A stretch of DNA of 64,000 nt from Ardenticatenales bacterium (lineage in GTDB: Bacteria > Chloroflexota > Anaerolineae > Promineifilales > Promineifilaceae): NCBI GenBank assembly GCA_020634575.1, contig JACKBM010000006.1, forward strand, positions 107,849 through 171,848. The letters are read 5' to 3'. The notes beneath the pieces were generated by a model, which was given only the letters and a program-made list of their open reading frames with translations, was not told the origin of the DNA and did not search any database. The translations under genes and the position numbers were made by a program. Shown one piece after another: positions 25,281-32,921 of the stretch. Numbering within the stretch: the stretch's first letter is position 1; every line of letters starts with the position of its first letter.

Positions 25281-26066
25281 ATGGACGAACTAACTCAATT
25301 TAACCAGGAACGTTGGAATGCCCTCGTCGAGGCGGGCATTCAGTATGGCCAGCCGCTGCTTGACCTTACGCCGGATTCAGCGCGGACGATGGTGGATGAT
25401 TGTGGCGTGATGGCGCCGGTCGGGGGCAAAGATGTGTTGTGCCTGGCCAGCGGGGGTGGGCAGCAGTCGCCGGCCTTTGCGCTGCTGGGCGCCCGGGTGA
25501 CGGTGGTGGATTTTGCCGAGAAGCAGCTGGCGCAGGATGCGCTGACCCTGGCGCATTATGGGTTGACCGGCCGGTTGGAGCAGGGCGACATGCGTGACCT
25601 GTCCCGCTTTGCCGACAACAGTTTTGACCTCGTCTGGCACGCTTTCTCTCTCAATTTCATCCCCGATCCGCTGCCCGTCTTTGACGAAGTCCGGCGCGTC
25701 CTGCGCCCTGGCGGCCAATATCGGCTGCAGCACCACAATCCCCTGGCCATGGACGCTGATGAAGAGCGCTGGGATGGTTATGGCTATCCGGTCCGTACCC
25801 CGCAGATTCAGGGGCAGGAGATCACCTTTGCCAGTGACGAGTGGGAGATTGAACAGGAAGACGCTACAGTAGTAAGGGTTGTGGGCCCACATGAGTTTCG
25901 CCATACGCTGCCCACGGTTTTGAACGGTCTCTGCCAGCGCGGTTTTGTCCTGCAGGCCGTGCGCGAAGATCCTGTAGGTGATCCAGACGCGGCGCCTGGT
26001 AGTTGGGCCCATTATTGCGCTGTTACCTGTCCCTGGCTGACCAGTTGGTGGCAAGCAGCAAATTGA
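25281..26066 (+). CDS. Class I SAM-dependent methyltransferase
   Basis: About 261 residues. Motif I is VLCLASGGGQQSPAFALLGA, followed by VTVVDFAEKQL (acidic ribose-binding Asp), then QGDMRDLSRFADNSFDLVWHAFSLNFIPD and VLRPGGQY. These are the usual SAM-binding landmarks of the methyltransferase_11/25 group. The ATG at 25272 falls inside the inverted repeat, and MDELTQFNQERW from 25281 is the more natural N-terminus; neither has a strong ribosome site. The next gene, a HisC-like aminotransferase, follows after 28 bases. Substrate unknown. Confidence 0.85.
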   Translation: MDELTQFNQERWNALVEAGIQYGQPLLDLTPDSARTMVDDCGVMAPVGGKDVLCLASGGGQQSPAFALLGARVTVVDFAEKQLAQDALTLAHYGLTGRLEQGDMRDLSRFADNSFDLVWHAFSLNFIPDPLPVFDEVRRVLRPGGQYRLQHHNPLAMDADEERWDGYGYPVRTPQIQGQEITFASDEWEIEQEDATVVRVVGPHEFRHTLPTVLNGLCQRGFVLQAVREDPVGDPDAAPGSWAHYCAVTCPWLTSWWQAAN

Positions 26067-26094
26067 GGCCACGGCCTCCTTTCATGGATGAATT

Positions 26095-27213
26095 ATGCAT
26101 AACTTACCCTTTGATGAAGCCTTAAAACGATCACCCTTTTACCGGCGTGGCATGACCAGCACCGACGTGCCGGCCTCGATAAAACCCGAAGATATTCTGA
26201 AGCTTAGCTCCAACGAAAACCCATTTGGCGTCTCTCCGGCTGTAGCCGCCGCCATCAAGGAACAGGCCGATATCATGAACCTCTACCCGCCACGGGAAGG
26301 GGACGCTGATTTATGTGCTGCCCTCGCGGATCTGCATGGTGGCGGTCTGACTGGCGAGCATGTTGTCCTGGGCAAAGGCGGCCTGGACATCATGGACATG
26401 GCCATTCGCGGCTTTGTCCGGCCGGGTGACAATGTCATCATGTGTAATCCGACCTTTGGTTTCCTCCGTATCGGCGCCATCCGGGTGGGGGCTGAGGTCA
26501 TCGATGTGCCTTTGTTGGGGGATGATTTTTGTTACGATGTCGATGGCGTATTGGCAGCCGTGAATGAGCGCACCCGCATCGTCTACATCTGTAACCCGAA
26601 CAATCCAACCGGTAATATCACCGCCGCCGCTGACATGGACCGGCTCGTCAAAAACCTGCCTGATGACGTTCTCCTCATTTCCGACGAAGCCTACAGCCAT
26701 TTTGCTGCGCCGATGGAACTGCCGGACACAACCCAATATGTGTTGGCGGGGCGGCCCGTGTTGAAGCTGTTCAGCTTCTCCAAGGCATTTGGTCTGGCCG
26801 GGCTGCGTCTGGGCTACGCGATCACGCCGCCGGATGTGGCCGCGTACCTGGCCGGCTACAAAACCCCGTTCCACATCGGCCGTATTACCGTGGCGGCCGG
26901 TCTGGCCGGCGTGGCGGATCGGGAATACATGGCTGACGTGGTGCGGCGCAATCGTTCTGGCCGGGAATGGCTAACCGGCCAGGCGCAGGAACTGGGTCTC
27001 AAAGTCTGGCCCAGCGGTGGCAACTTCCTGCTCATGTCTGCGCCTGGTATGACGGGCGCCGAGCTGACGGCTGCGCTCCTGCAACAGGGCATCCTCGTGA
27101 GCGATGGCGGTGTTCGCTTCGGCCTGCCGGACCATATCCGCATGACGGTCGGCACGGAGAAGCAAAATCAGCGCGTGGTTGAGGTGCTGGCCCAGATTAT
27201 GGGGCGAGGCTAA
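26095..27213 (+). CDS. HisC-like class I/II aminotransferase
   Basis: 372-residue PLP enzyme of the histidinol-phosphate aminotransferase group, which exchanges amino groups between histidinol-phosphate (or another amino acid) and 2-oxoglutarate. LSSNENPFGVSP near the N-terminus, YICNPNNPTGNIT, SDEAYSHF and the Schiff-base lysine in FSFSKAFGLAGLRLGY (Lys230) are all present; the C-terminal Arg is in DHIRMTVG. No other his genes are nearby, so the true substrate could be an aromatic amino acid or another phosphate ester. It shares a strand with the methyltransferase and ends at a strong terminator. Confidence 0.87.
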   Translation: MHNLPFDEALKRSPFYRRGMTSTDVPASIKPEDILKLSSNENPFGVSPAVAAAIKEQADIMNLYPPREGDADLCAALADLHGGGLTGEHVVLGKGGLDIMDMAIRGFVRPGDNVIMCNPTFGFLRIGAIRVGAEVIDVPLLGDDFCYDVDGVLAAVNERTRIVYICNPNNPTGNITAAADMDRLVKNLPDDVLLISDEAYSHFAAPMELPDTTQYVLAGRPVLKLFSFSKAFGLAGLRLGYAITPPDVAAYLAGYKTPFHIGRITVAAGLAGVADREYMADVVRRNRSGREWLTGQAQELGLKVWPSGGNFLLMSAPGMTGAELTAALLQQGILVSDGGVRFGLPDHIRMTVGTEKQNQRVVEVLAQIMGRG

Positions 27214-27243
27214 ACAGCATAAACCATTAGAAAATCGAGATCA

Positions 27244-27279
27244 AAAAAAGGGCACACCCCAGCAGGTGTGCCCTTTTTT
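27244..27279. terminator. Bidirectional intrinsic terminator
   Basis: Arms AAAAAAGGGCACACC (27244-27258) and GGTGTGCCCTTTTTT (27265-27279) form a perfect 15-bp stem with a six-base loop, flanked by A and T runs. It separates the aminotransferase gene from the convergent small membrane-protein gene at 27333 and can serve both. Confidence 0.93.
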
Positions 27280-27332
27280 GCGCCTTAACGGCGTCCGTTT
27301 CAGCGGATCGGTGCGTGCCGATCCTGACGGTA

Positions 27333-27491
27333 TTACAGGGCGACGAAGATGAGCGCCAGGGCGCTGATCGTCGCGATCATCTGCACCAGCGTGGCGACAT
27401 GCTCACCATCTTTGTGGAAGAGCCGATTAACGGCGGCTTCGTGCTGCAGATCGTGCTGGATTTCCTGGGCAATTTTCATTTCGAGATACAT
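27333..27491 (-). CDS. 52-residue small membrane protein
   Basis: A short gene that is easy to miss: ATG at 27491, stop at 27333-27335. AGGAG lies six bases before the ATG, a near-ideal ribosome site. The protein has a polar helical N-terminus (MKIAQEIQHDLQHEAAVNRL) and one hydrophobic C-terminal helix (VATLVQMIATISALALIFVAL) that ends the chain, so it would be tail-anchored with its N-terminus in the cytoplasm. The bidirectional terminator after it supports a real transcript. An ACCGGCCGGT site is 24 bases upstream. No family is recognised. Confidence 0.72.
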   Translation of the reverse strand: MYLEMKIAQEIQHDLQHEAAVNRLFHKDGEHVATLVQMIATISALALIFVAL

Positions 27492-27850
27492 CTTAAACTC
27501 CTACACAAATCAACACCGGCCGGTTGCCCTGCCGTTGTTGTTGAGAATTATTTTCCTGAGTGAAAGTGCTGAATTGGCAAACCAGAGCAGCTGACCGCGC
27601 CTGGCGCGGCAGCTAAAAACAACCTGGCGTCGACAGACAACGCTGGTTATTTGGATACTTAGCAGTTGAAAAGTAAGTGGTGATCTGGATCAGATGCGCC
27701 TAAACTGCTTTCAGGCTGGTAAAAGAGGGCCCGTTGCCGGGCGGCGGGCTGCTTGTTTGCCTCTAGGCAGCCAAACCGTCCGCTAGTATGCCATGAAACT
27801 GTAAGAAAACCCTTAGTACATCCATACCAGTTTGGCTTCTCAGCTTCTGC
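27492..27850. other. Intergenic gap between small membrane-protein gene and dynamin-like gene
   Basis: About 360 bases with no convincing coding frame. It holds one ACCGGCCGGT site (27515-27524), a GC-rich hairpin (AGCTG ... CAGCT, near 27588-27613) and presumably the promoter of the 52-residue protein, which I cannot place. Base composition is A/T-richer than in neighbouring genes. Confidence 0.6.
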
Positions 27851-29590
27851 TCATAGCTGCCGGATTTCGCTTTGCAGGTGGTCCAGCTCGCTCTTGATAG
27901 CCTGCAGCTCAGCCTGGCGCTTTTTGAATTTGTCACTTTCTGCCCGTACAAAACGGCTGAAAGGGGCGACGGCCTCTTCAATGCGCCTGCTGCTGCGTAA
28001 CATCTCCTGGTCAAAACGGGTAGTCAGGCTGGAGACCAGCTTTTCCCGCAGCGTGTCGAGTTTTTCATGCAGCTCGTTTTTCGCCTTGCGCCGCCGCGCC
28101 GGCAGCATAATCAGCCCCACCGTCAGGCCGACGATACCCAACGAAACGCCAGTGATGTCGATCCAAACGGCGCTGGAAGCGATGAAGATGGCGGCACCAA
28201 TGCCGGCGCCGCTGACAACCCCGGCCAGGGCCAGGCCCGCCACCGTTTCCCGGGCTGCCGTCGCCAGGCGGTTGGCCTCAGTGGTCTGGTCGTAGCTGTC
28301 GACGGCGCGCTCTGCTTCTTTGCCGATGGTGGCAATGAGCCGCTGGCGCTCATAGGCCAAACTGGCTGATTGACCGCCTCGTTCGCCCACGATGCGGGCA
28401 TCATTTTCTTTCTGCCGCCGCGAGAGATGATCCGTCACCGCCGTCCACTGGCGCAAATCCTGTTCCACCAGCCAATCGACCAGCTCGCTGACACGGGCCT
28501 CGATCTGTTTGGCCGTGTCGCCGATCACTTCCTCCTGGAACAGGGCTTTGATCTTCTCGCTGCGGGCCAGGTCCGGCAGGCGGCCCAGGCGGATGGTCTC
28601 ATCGAAGAAGCTGCTGCCACGCCCCTCCATCTGGTGGAGCAGATTATCGATCTCGCTCAGGCGGGCGCGGAAGTTGCGCTGCATGTCTTCGTTGTAGTAA
28701 GTGGTCTGATGCTGGATGTCAGCCAGCAGCTGCCGGTCGGCCAGCAACGATTGCAGGTCGGCATGGGTACTGGCCAGTTGGGCGGTGACGAGGCGTTGGC
28801 CGACGCCAAGCGGGTTCATCAGCTTGAGCTGGAAACGGCCACGCTCGTCGAGCGTTTCGGTGACGTAGGTTTCCAGCGCCTCAAAACGGCTGGGGGCCCA
28901 TTTCTGCGGCTGGCCGGCTTTGGCCTGTTGGGCCAACCGGCCGGATACTGGAAAGACCGCCGCAATCTCACCCACTAACGAATGAGCGGCCTCGGTCACA
29001 AACTGAACCACCTGCGCCACCGCCGCCTCATCTTCCAGGATGTCGATCTTGTTGATGATGAGGACGATCTTCTTGCCCCAATCGCGAATACGGGTCAGGA
29101 AAGCCCGTTCAGATTCGCTGAAAGGGCGGTCAGCGGAGGTGATGAAGAGGACAAGGTCGCTGCGCGGGATAAAGTCGGCGGTGATCGCCTCATGTTCCCG
29201 ATTGATGGCGTTGGTGCCGGGCGTATCGACGAGGTGGATATGCTGCAACATGGCCACCGGCGCCGTCATGCGGATGAGGCCGGGGCCGGTTGGTTTGGCC
29301 GTTACCTCCTCGCCGTAGGTGAGCAGATGGATCTGAGCCGTGGTCGGCGTGACCCCTTCTGGCAGGATGTGTTGGCCAAAGAGGGCGTTAATGAAAGCGG
29401 ATTTGCCCGCATTGAACTCGCCAGCGACGACAAGCAGGAAAAGATCATCCAACGTTTGGATTGAGTCAGCCAGCGTCTGCCGTTCATTGACGGCGGTATC
29501 CGTTTGCGCCAGCAGTTCTCGCAACCGGCCCAGTGTCGCTTTGGCCTGCTGCAGTAGATTTTCCTGAGATGTTGTCAGATTGAGCTGCAT
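27851..29590 (-). CDS. Bacterial dynamin-like GTPase
   Basis: 579 residues. P-loop GEFNAGKS at 57-64, G3 DTPGTN at 122-127, G4 NKID at 180-183, and a Thr-rich switch I (TPTTAQ) define a dynamin-family GTPase. The central part is helical and charged, like a dynamin stalk. Two adjacent hydrophobic helices near residues 450-500 (LALAGVVSGAGIGAAIFIA and IDITGVSLGIVGLTVGLIML) would anchor it in the membrane, and a coiled coil closes the protein. Relatives remodel or protect the cytoplasmic membrane. Start ATG at 29590. It appears to stand alone, without the partner dynamin often found beside such genes. Confidence 0.9.
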   Translation of the reverse strand: MQLNLTTSQENLLQQAKATLGRLRELLAQTDTAVNERQTLADSIQTLDDLFLLVVAGEFNAGKSAFINALFGQHILPEGVTPTTAQIHLLTYGEEVTAKPTGPGLIRMTAPVAMLQHIHLVDTPGTNAINREHEAITADFIPRSDLVLFITSADRPFSESERAFLTRIRDWGKKIVLIINKIDILEDEAAVAQVVQFVTEAAHSLVGEIAAVFPVSGRLAQQAKAGQPQKWAPSRFEALETYVTETLDERGRFQLKLMNPLGVGQRLVTAQLASTHADLQSLLADRQLLADIQHQTTYYNEDMQRNFRARLSEIDNLLHQMEGRGSSFFDETIRLGRLPDLARSEKIKALFQEEVIGDTAKQIEARVSELVDWLVEQDLRQWTAVTDHLSRRQKENDARIVGERGGQSASLAYERQRLIATIGKEAERAVDSYDQTTEANRLATAARETVAGLALAGVVSGAGIGAAIFIASSAVWIDITGVSLGIVGLTVGLIMLPARRRKAKNELHEKLDTLREKLVSSLTTRFDQEMLRSSRRIEEAVAPFSRFVRAESDKFKKRQAELQAIKSELDHLQSEIRQL

Positions 29591-29687
29591 AAGTCCCCTG
29601 TGTTCGTTGCTGCAATTGTAACTGACACGGGGAAAATGGGGTTGTCACAAAATGATGAGTGCCGTTCGTGTCATTTGGTCGCCCAAA

Positions 29688-29699
29688 CCGAACGGCGTT
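29688..29699. repeat. Left copy of the CCGAACGGCGTT direct repeat
   Basis: CCGAACGGCGTT at 29688-29699 recurs in the same orientation at 30644-30655, so the pair brackets the DUF433/DUF5615 genes. Near each copy is a CCCGATGACT-like segment. The pattern could be an insertion footprint or part of an intergenic repeat family. Confidence 0.6.
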
Positions 29700-29715
29700 G
29701 GGAGCGCCCCGATGA

Positions 29716-30075
29716 CTACTGGTCCCAGTCGTTTAGCCAGCGGAGTTGACCGGTCCACATTTCGGCATCTGTCGTCAATAGCATGTATTTCAGAGCTTTT
29801 AGAAGCGATGAAAGCGTCCATTGACTTTGATGTGCCAAAAGGATGCCAGCATGCTCTGGGTGAACTTTCGCGAGCTGGCAGAAATCAGCAATGTTAAATG
29901 TAAAAATTACTCGACCCTGGCTGCTTGCCCCTTGTAACTGCGCCAGATCACTGGCATCCAATGCCATCCATGAATTTGGCGTTCGGGAAACATCAAAGCC
30001 GGCCTTGATTAGCGCGGAATGAAGCGCCTTGCGGGAAGTGTCGGCATCAAGATGCAGCCTGGTTGCTTCCGGCAT
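29716..30075 (-). CDS. DUF5615-type PIN-like toxin candidate
   Basis: About 119 residues from the ATG at 30075 (a GTG at 30084 is three codons earlier). The N-terminus RLHLDADTSRKALHSALIKAGFDV has the acidic residues of the first PIN-like motif, ALDASDLAQLQGA the second, and RVIFTFNIADFCQL the third, as in DUF5615 proteins. These are considered ribonuclease-type toxins paired with DUF433 proteins. The gene overlaps the end of the upstream DUF433 gene by about 30 bases, the normal order for such pairs. Activity is not shown; the conserved acidic residues look intact. Confidence 0.82.
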   Translation of the reverse strand: MPEATRLHLDADTSRKALHSALIKAGFDVSRTPNSWMALDASDLAQLQGASSQGRVIFTFNIADFCQLAKVHPEHAGILLAHQSQWTLSSLLKALKYMLLTTDAEMWTGQLRWLNDWDQ

Positions 30076-30469
30076 GTTGCTCACTGGCTTGCTGGGCTTC
30101 TAGGGCGATATGGGCATCGATCTCTTGCTTATGTACCTGGTAAAACGAGAGTGCTTCCCGAATCTGGTTGACCGGCCGGTCGTACTCATAGGCAATTTCC
30201 TCAGCCGACATGCCCCATTGATTGGCGCTGACGACAACTGTTTGTACGCGGATGCCGGTACCCGCCAAAACAGGTGTTGGAATGCCAGAGCCGCCGCGCC
30301 GATAGACAATTTGCGGGAACTGGGGATCAGCCAACTGATTGCGTAACAAGCCCACTTTTTCCGAGACGGCCCACAGAATGAATTGATTCAGCGAGATGCC
30401 TTGTTCTCTAGCTATCTCGGCGGCTTCCTGTTTGAGTTCGTTCGGTAGGTTGAGTGCATAACGTGCCAT
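30047..30469 (-). CDS. DUF433-type antitoxin candidate with ribbon-helix-helix-like N-terminus
   Basis: 140 residues from the ATG at 30469. Residues 1-45 (ARYALNLPNELKQEAAEIAR, then GISLNQFILWAVSEK) resemble a ribbon-helix-helix DNA-binding domain. Residues from about 65 (PTPVLAGTGIRVQTVV, WGMSAEEIAYEYD, LSFYQVHKQEID) are a DUF433 winged-helix-like domain. The combination fits a self-repressing antitoxin for the DUF5615 protein downstream. A palindrome at 30475-30490 just before the start would be a natural operator. No good ribosome site is visible; alternative ATGs lie 9 and 12 bases upstream. Confidence 0.82.
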   Translation of the reverse strand: MARYALNLPNELKQEAAEIAREQGISLNQFILWAVSEKVGLLRNQLADPQFPQIVYRRGGSGIPTPVLAGTGIRVQTVVVSANQWGMSAEEIAYEYDRPVNQIREALSFYQVHKQEIDAHIALEAQQASEQHAGSNQAAS

Positions 30470-30474
30470 GCATG

Positions 30475-30490
30475 ACATCATATGTGATGT
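30475..30490. promoter_or_regulatory. Candidate operator of the DUF433/DUF5615 pair
   Basis: ACATCA-TATG-TGATGT is an inverted repeat with perfect six-base arms, five bases upstream of the antitoxin start codon. Its place matches autoregulation by the antitoxin. Inference from position and symmetry only. Confidence 0.5.
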
Positions 30491-30549
30491 GTTATACGAT
30501 GTCAACAGTTTGGATGGTAATTGCAATTAGAAGGATAGACGCCGTACAG

Positions 30550-30655
30550 GTCATCGGGTCGCTGCGAATGCTGTTTATTATGAACAACTTTCGGAGCGAC
30601 CCGATGACTGCGCGCGGCGTTGGCGTTGGGGCGACCCGATGACCCGAACGGCGTT
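30550..30655. repeat. Palindromic repeat cluster between antitoxin gene and uvrB
   Basis: GTCATCGGGTCGCT (30550-30563) is the exact inverse of AGCGACCCGATGAC (30595-30608); a third copy, GCGACCCGATGAC, follows at about 30631, and then the right copy of CCGAACGGCGTT (30644-30655), which reaches into the uvrB stop codon. Related sequence is found left of the toxin gene, at 29660-29715. Confidence 0.7.
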
Positions 30656-32663
30656 AGCCGGCCCGTGCCGCGACCACATCCCGCAGGTCGCGGATCTGGT
30701 CGCGGAGGTCGGCGGCGCGCTCGAAGTCGAGGGATTGGGCGGCCTGCTTCATCTGCTTTTCGAGGTCGGTGATGAGGCGCTGCAGCTCGTCGTCCGGCAT
30801 CTCGCTGGGGGTCAGGTAGGTCAGGCCGTCTTCGGCCAGTACCTTCTCGCCATCGGCGCCGGCCATCTGGGCGATATCGTCGGTGAGGTCGTGGATCTCC
30901 TTGGCAATGTTGCGCGGGACAATCCCATGTTCCTCGTTGTAGGCCATCTGGACGGCGCGGCGTTCGTTCGTTGTATCGAGGGCCGCTTGCATGGAACGGG
31001 TGATCTTGTCTGCATACATGATCACTTTGCCCTCCGTATGGCGGGCGGCCCGGCCGATCGTCTGCGTCAGTGATGTTTCGGAACGGAGGAACCCTTCCTT
31101 GTCCGCGTCCAGAATGGCGACCAGGGAGACCTCCGGCAAGTCCAGACCCTCCCGGAGCAGGTTGATGCCGACGACCACATCGTAGATGCCCATGCGCAGG
31201 TCGCGCAGGATCTCGGTCCGCTCGATGGTGTGGACTTCAGAGTGGAGGTAATGCACCTTGGTGCCGATCTCCAGCAGGTAATCGCTGAGATCTTCGGCCA
31301 TTCGCTTGGTGAGGGTGGTGACGAGGACGCGCTGCCCTTTCTTGGTGCGCTGGTTGATTTCGCCGATCAGGTCGTCAACCTGGCCACGCACCGGCCGGAT
31401 CTCCACTTCCGGATCCAGAATACCGGTCGGCCGAATCACCTGGTGGACGATCTGGCCCGACACTTCGCGCTCGAAGTTGGCCGGGGTGGCGCTGGTGAAG
31501 ATCACCTGGTTGAGCCGCTCGCGGAACTCGTCAAAATTAAGCGGCCGGTTGTCCAGCGCACTCGGTAGCCGGAAGCCATAATCAACCAGCGTCATCTTGC
31601 GGCTGCGATCGCCGGCATACATACCGCCAATCTGCGGCACCGTCATGTGCGACTCGTCAATGACCAGCAGGAAATCCTTGGGGAAGTAATCGATCAGGGT
31701 CCACGGCGGTTCACCGGCGGATCGCTGGTCCAGGTGGCGGCTGTAATTCTCGATGCCGGTGGTGTAGCCGACCTCACGCAGCATTTCCAGGTCGTACATC
31801 GTGCGCTGTTCGATCCGCTGGCCCTCCAGGAACATCTTGCGTTCCTTGAAGTAGGCAATGCGCTCGCTCAGCTCTGTCTCGATATCATTTAACGCCTGAG
31901 CCAGCTTGTCCTCGTTGGTGACGAACTGCTTTGCCGGGAAGATCTCCAGGTTGCTGTGCTCAACCAGAATCTCGCCCGTCAGCGAATCAAACTCATTGAT
32001 GCGCTCAATTTCATCGCCCCAGAACTCGATCGAGTAGGCGGTCTCGGCGTAGGCCGGCCGGATCTGCAACGTGTCGCCGCGCACCCGGAAGCAACCGCGC
32101 CGCAACTCAATGTCATTACGGTCATATTGAATGTCGACCAGCAGCCGCAAGATCCGGTCGCGCCGGTAACTCTTGCCCCGTTCCAGCTTGACGCTCACGT
32201 TGCCCCAGTCCGCCGGGTTGCCGATACCATAGATGCAGGAAACCGAAGCGACGACGATGACATCTTCGCGGCTGAGGATGTGGGTCATCGCCTGCAGTCG
32301 CAGCCGGTCGATCTCATCGTTGATCTGGGTTTCTTTTTCAATGTAGAGGTCATGCCGGGGCACATAGGCCTCAGGTTGATAGTAGTCGTAGTAGCTGACG
32401 AAGTACGAGACCGCGTTATGAGGGAAGAATTCGCGGAACTCGCTGTAGAGCTGGGCAGCCAGGGTCTTGTTATGGGCAATCACCAGGGTGGGCCGCTGGG
32501 TCTGTTGGATGACGTTGGCGATGGTAAAGGTCTTACCAGTGCCGGTCGCCCCCAGCAACGTCTGGAAGGGTTGGCCTTGATTCACGCCATCGACCAGGTT
32601 CGCAATTGCGGTCGGCTGGTCGCCCATTGGTTCATAAGCTGAGACAAGATTAAACTTAGGCAT
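30654..32663 (-). CDS. uvrB: Excinuclease ABC subunit B
   Basis: 669 residues, the helicase-like damage-verification subunit of nucleotide excision repair. ATG at 32663 with AGGAG four bases upstream; the frame extends to 32744 without support. Walker A GATGTGKT is at residues 38-45. The beta-hairpin that clamps DNA is recognisable in [12 protein letters not shown]. Later motifs include [31 protein letters not shown] and GRAARH. The C-terminal UVR coiled coil that meets UvrC ([25 protein letters not shown]) is complete. The gene stands alone and is preceded by an SOS-type box at 32754. Confidence 0.97.
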   Translation of the reverse strand: MPKFNLVSAYEPMGDQPTAIANLVDGVNQGQPFQTLLGATGTGKTFTIANVIQQTQRPTLVIAHNKTLAAQLYSEFREFFPHNAVSYFVSYYDYYQPEAYVPRHDLYIEKETQINDEIDRLRLQAMTHILSREDVIVVASVSCIYGIGNPADWGNVSVKLERGKSYRRDRILRLLVDIQYDRNDIELRRGCFRVRGDTLQIRPAYAETAYSIEFWGDEIERINEFDSLTGEILVEHSNLEIFPAKQFVTNEDKLAQALNDIETELSERIAYFKERKMFLEGQRIEQRTMYDLEMLREVGYTTGIENYSRHLDQRSAGEPPWTLIDYFPKDFLLVIDESHMTVPQIGGMYAGDRSRKMTLVDYGFRLPSALDNRPLNFDEFRERLNQVIFTSATPANFEREVSGQIVHQVIRPTGILDPEVEIRPVRGQVDDLIGEINQRTKKGQRVLVTTLTKRMAEDLSDYLLEIGTKVHYLHSEVHTIERTEILRDLRMGIYDVVVGINLLREGLDLPEVSLVAILDADKEGFLRSETSLTQTIGRAARHTEGKVIMYADKITRSMQAALDTTNERRAVQMAYNEEHGIVPRNIAKEIHDLTDDIAQMAGADGEKVLAEDGLTYLTPSEMPDDELQRLITDLEKQMKQAAQSLDFERAADLRDQIRDLRDVVAARAG

Positions 32664-32753
32664 GTGACTCCTGGAACAAAACGTGCAAACTTTCAGGTCG
32701 CGGTCGCCAATTCTATCAGCCTGGATGTAAGGTTGATGCTGCAAAATGAGCTT

Positions 32754-32767
32754 AGAACGAAAGTTCT
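32754..32767 (-). promoter_or_regulatory. Candidate LexA (SOS) box upstream of uvrB
   Basis: AGAACGAAAGTTCT contains GAAC-N4-GTTC, the LexA/DinR box form known from Gram-positive bacteria, 90 bases before the uvrB start. On the minus strand a TAGAAT hexamer that can serve as a -10 lies one base upstream of the box, so a bound repressor would cover the transcription start. uvrB is a standard SOS gene. Confidence 0.68.
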
Positions 32768-32921
32768 TATTCTACCATAAAACGGCTGAATCTGATACAT
32801 TCCGCCGGACTTTTTAAGGCAGATTCAGGCGACAAAATCATTTGCCGGATCGTTGAAGAACTATGACAGTAACCGGTCGTCAGCAGCAGTATCTTTGACG
32901 CGCATATCGTAGGAGGTATTG

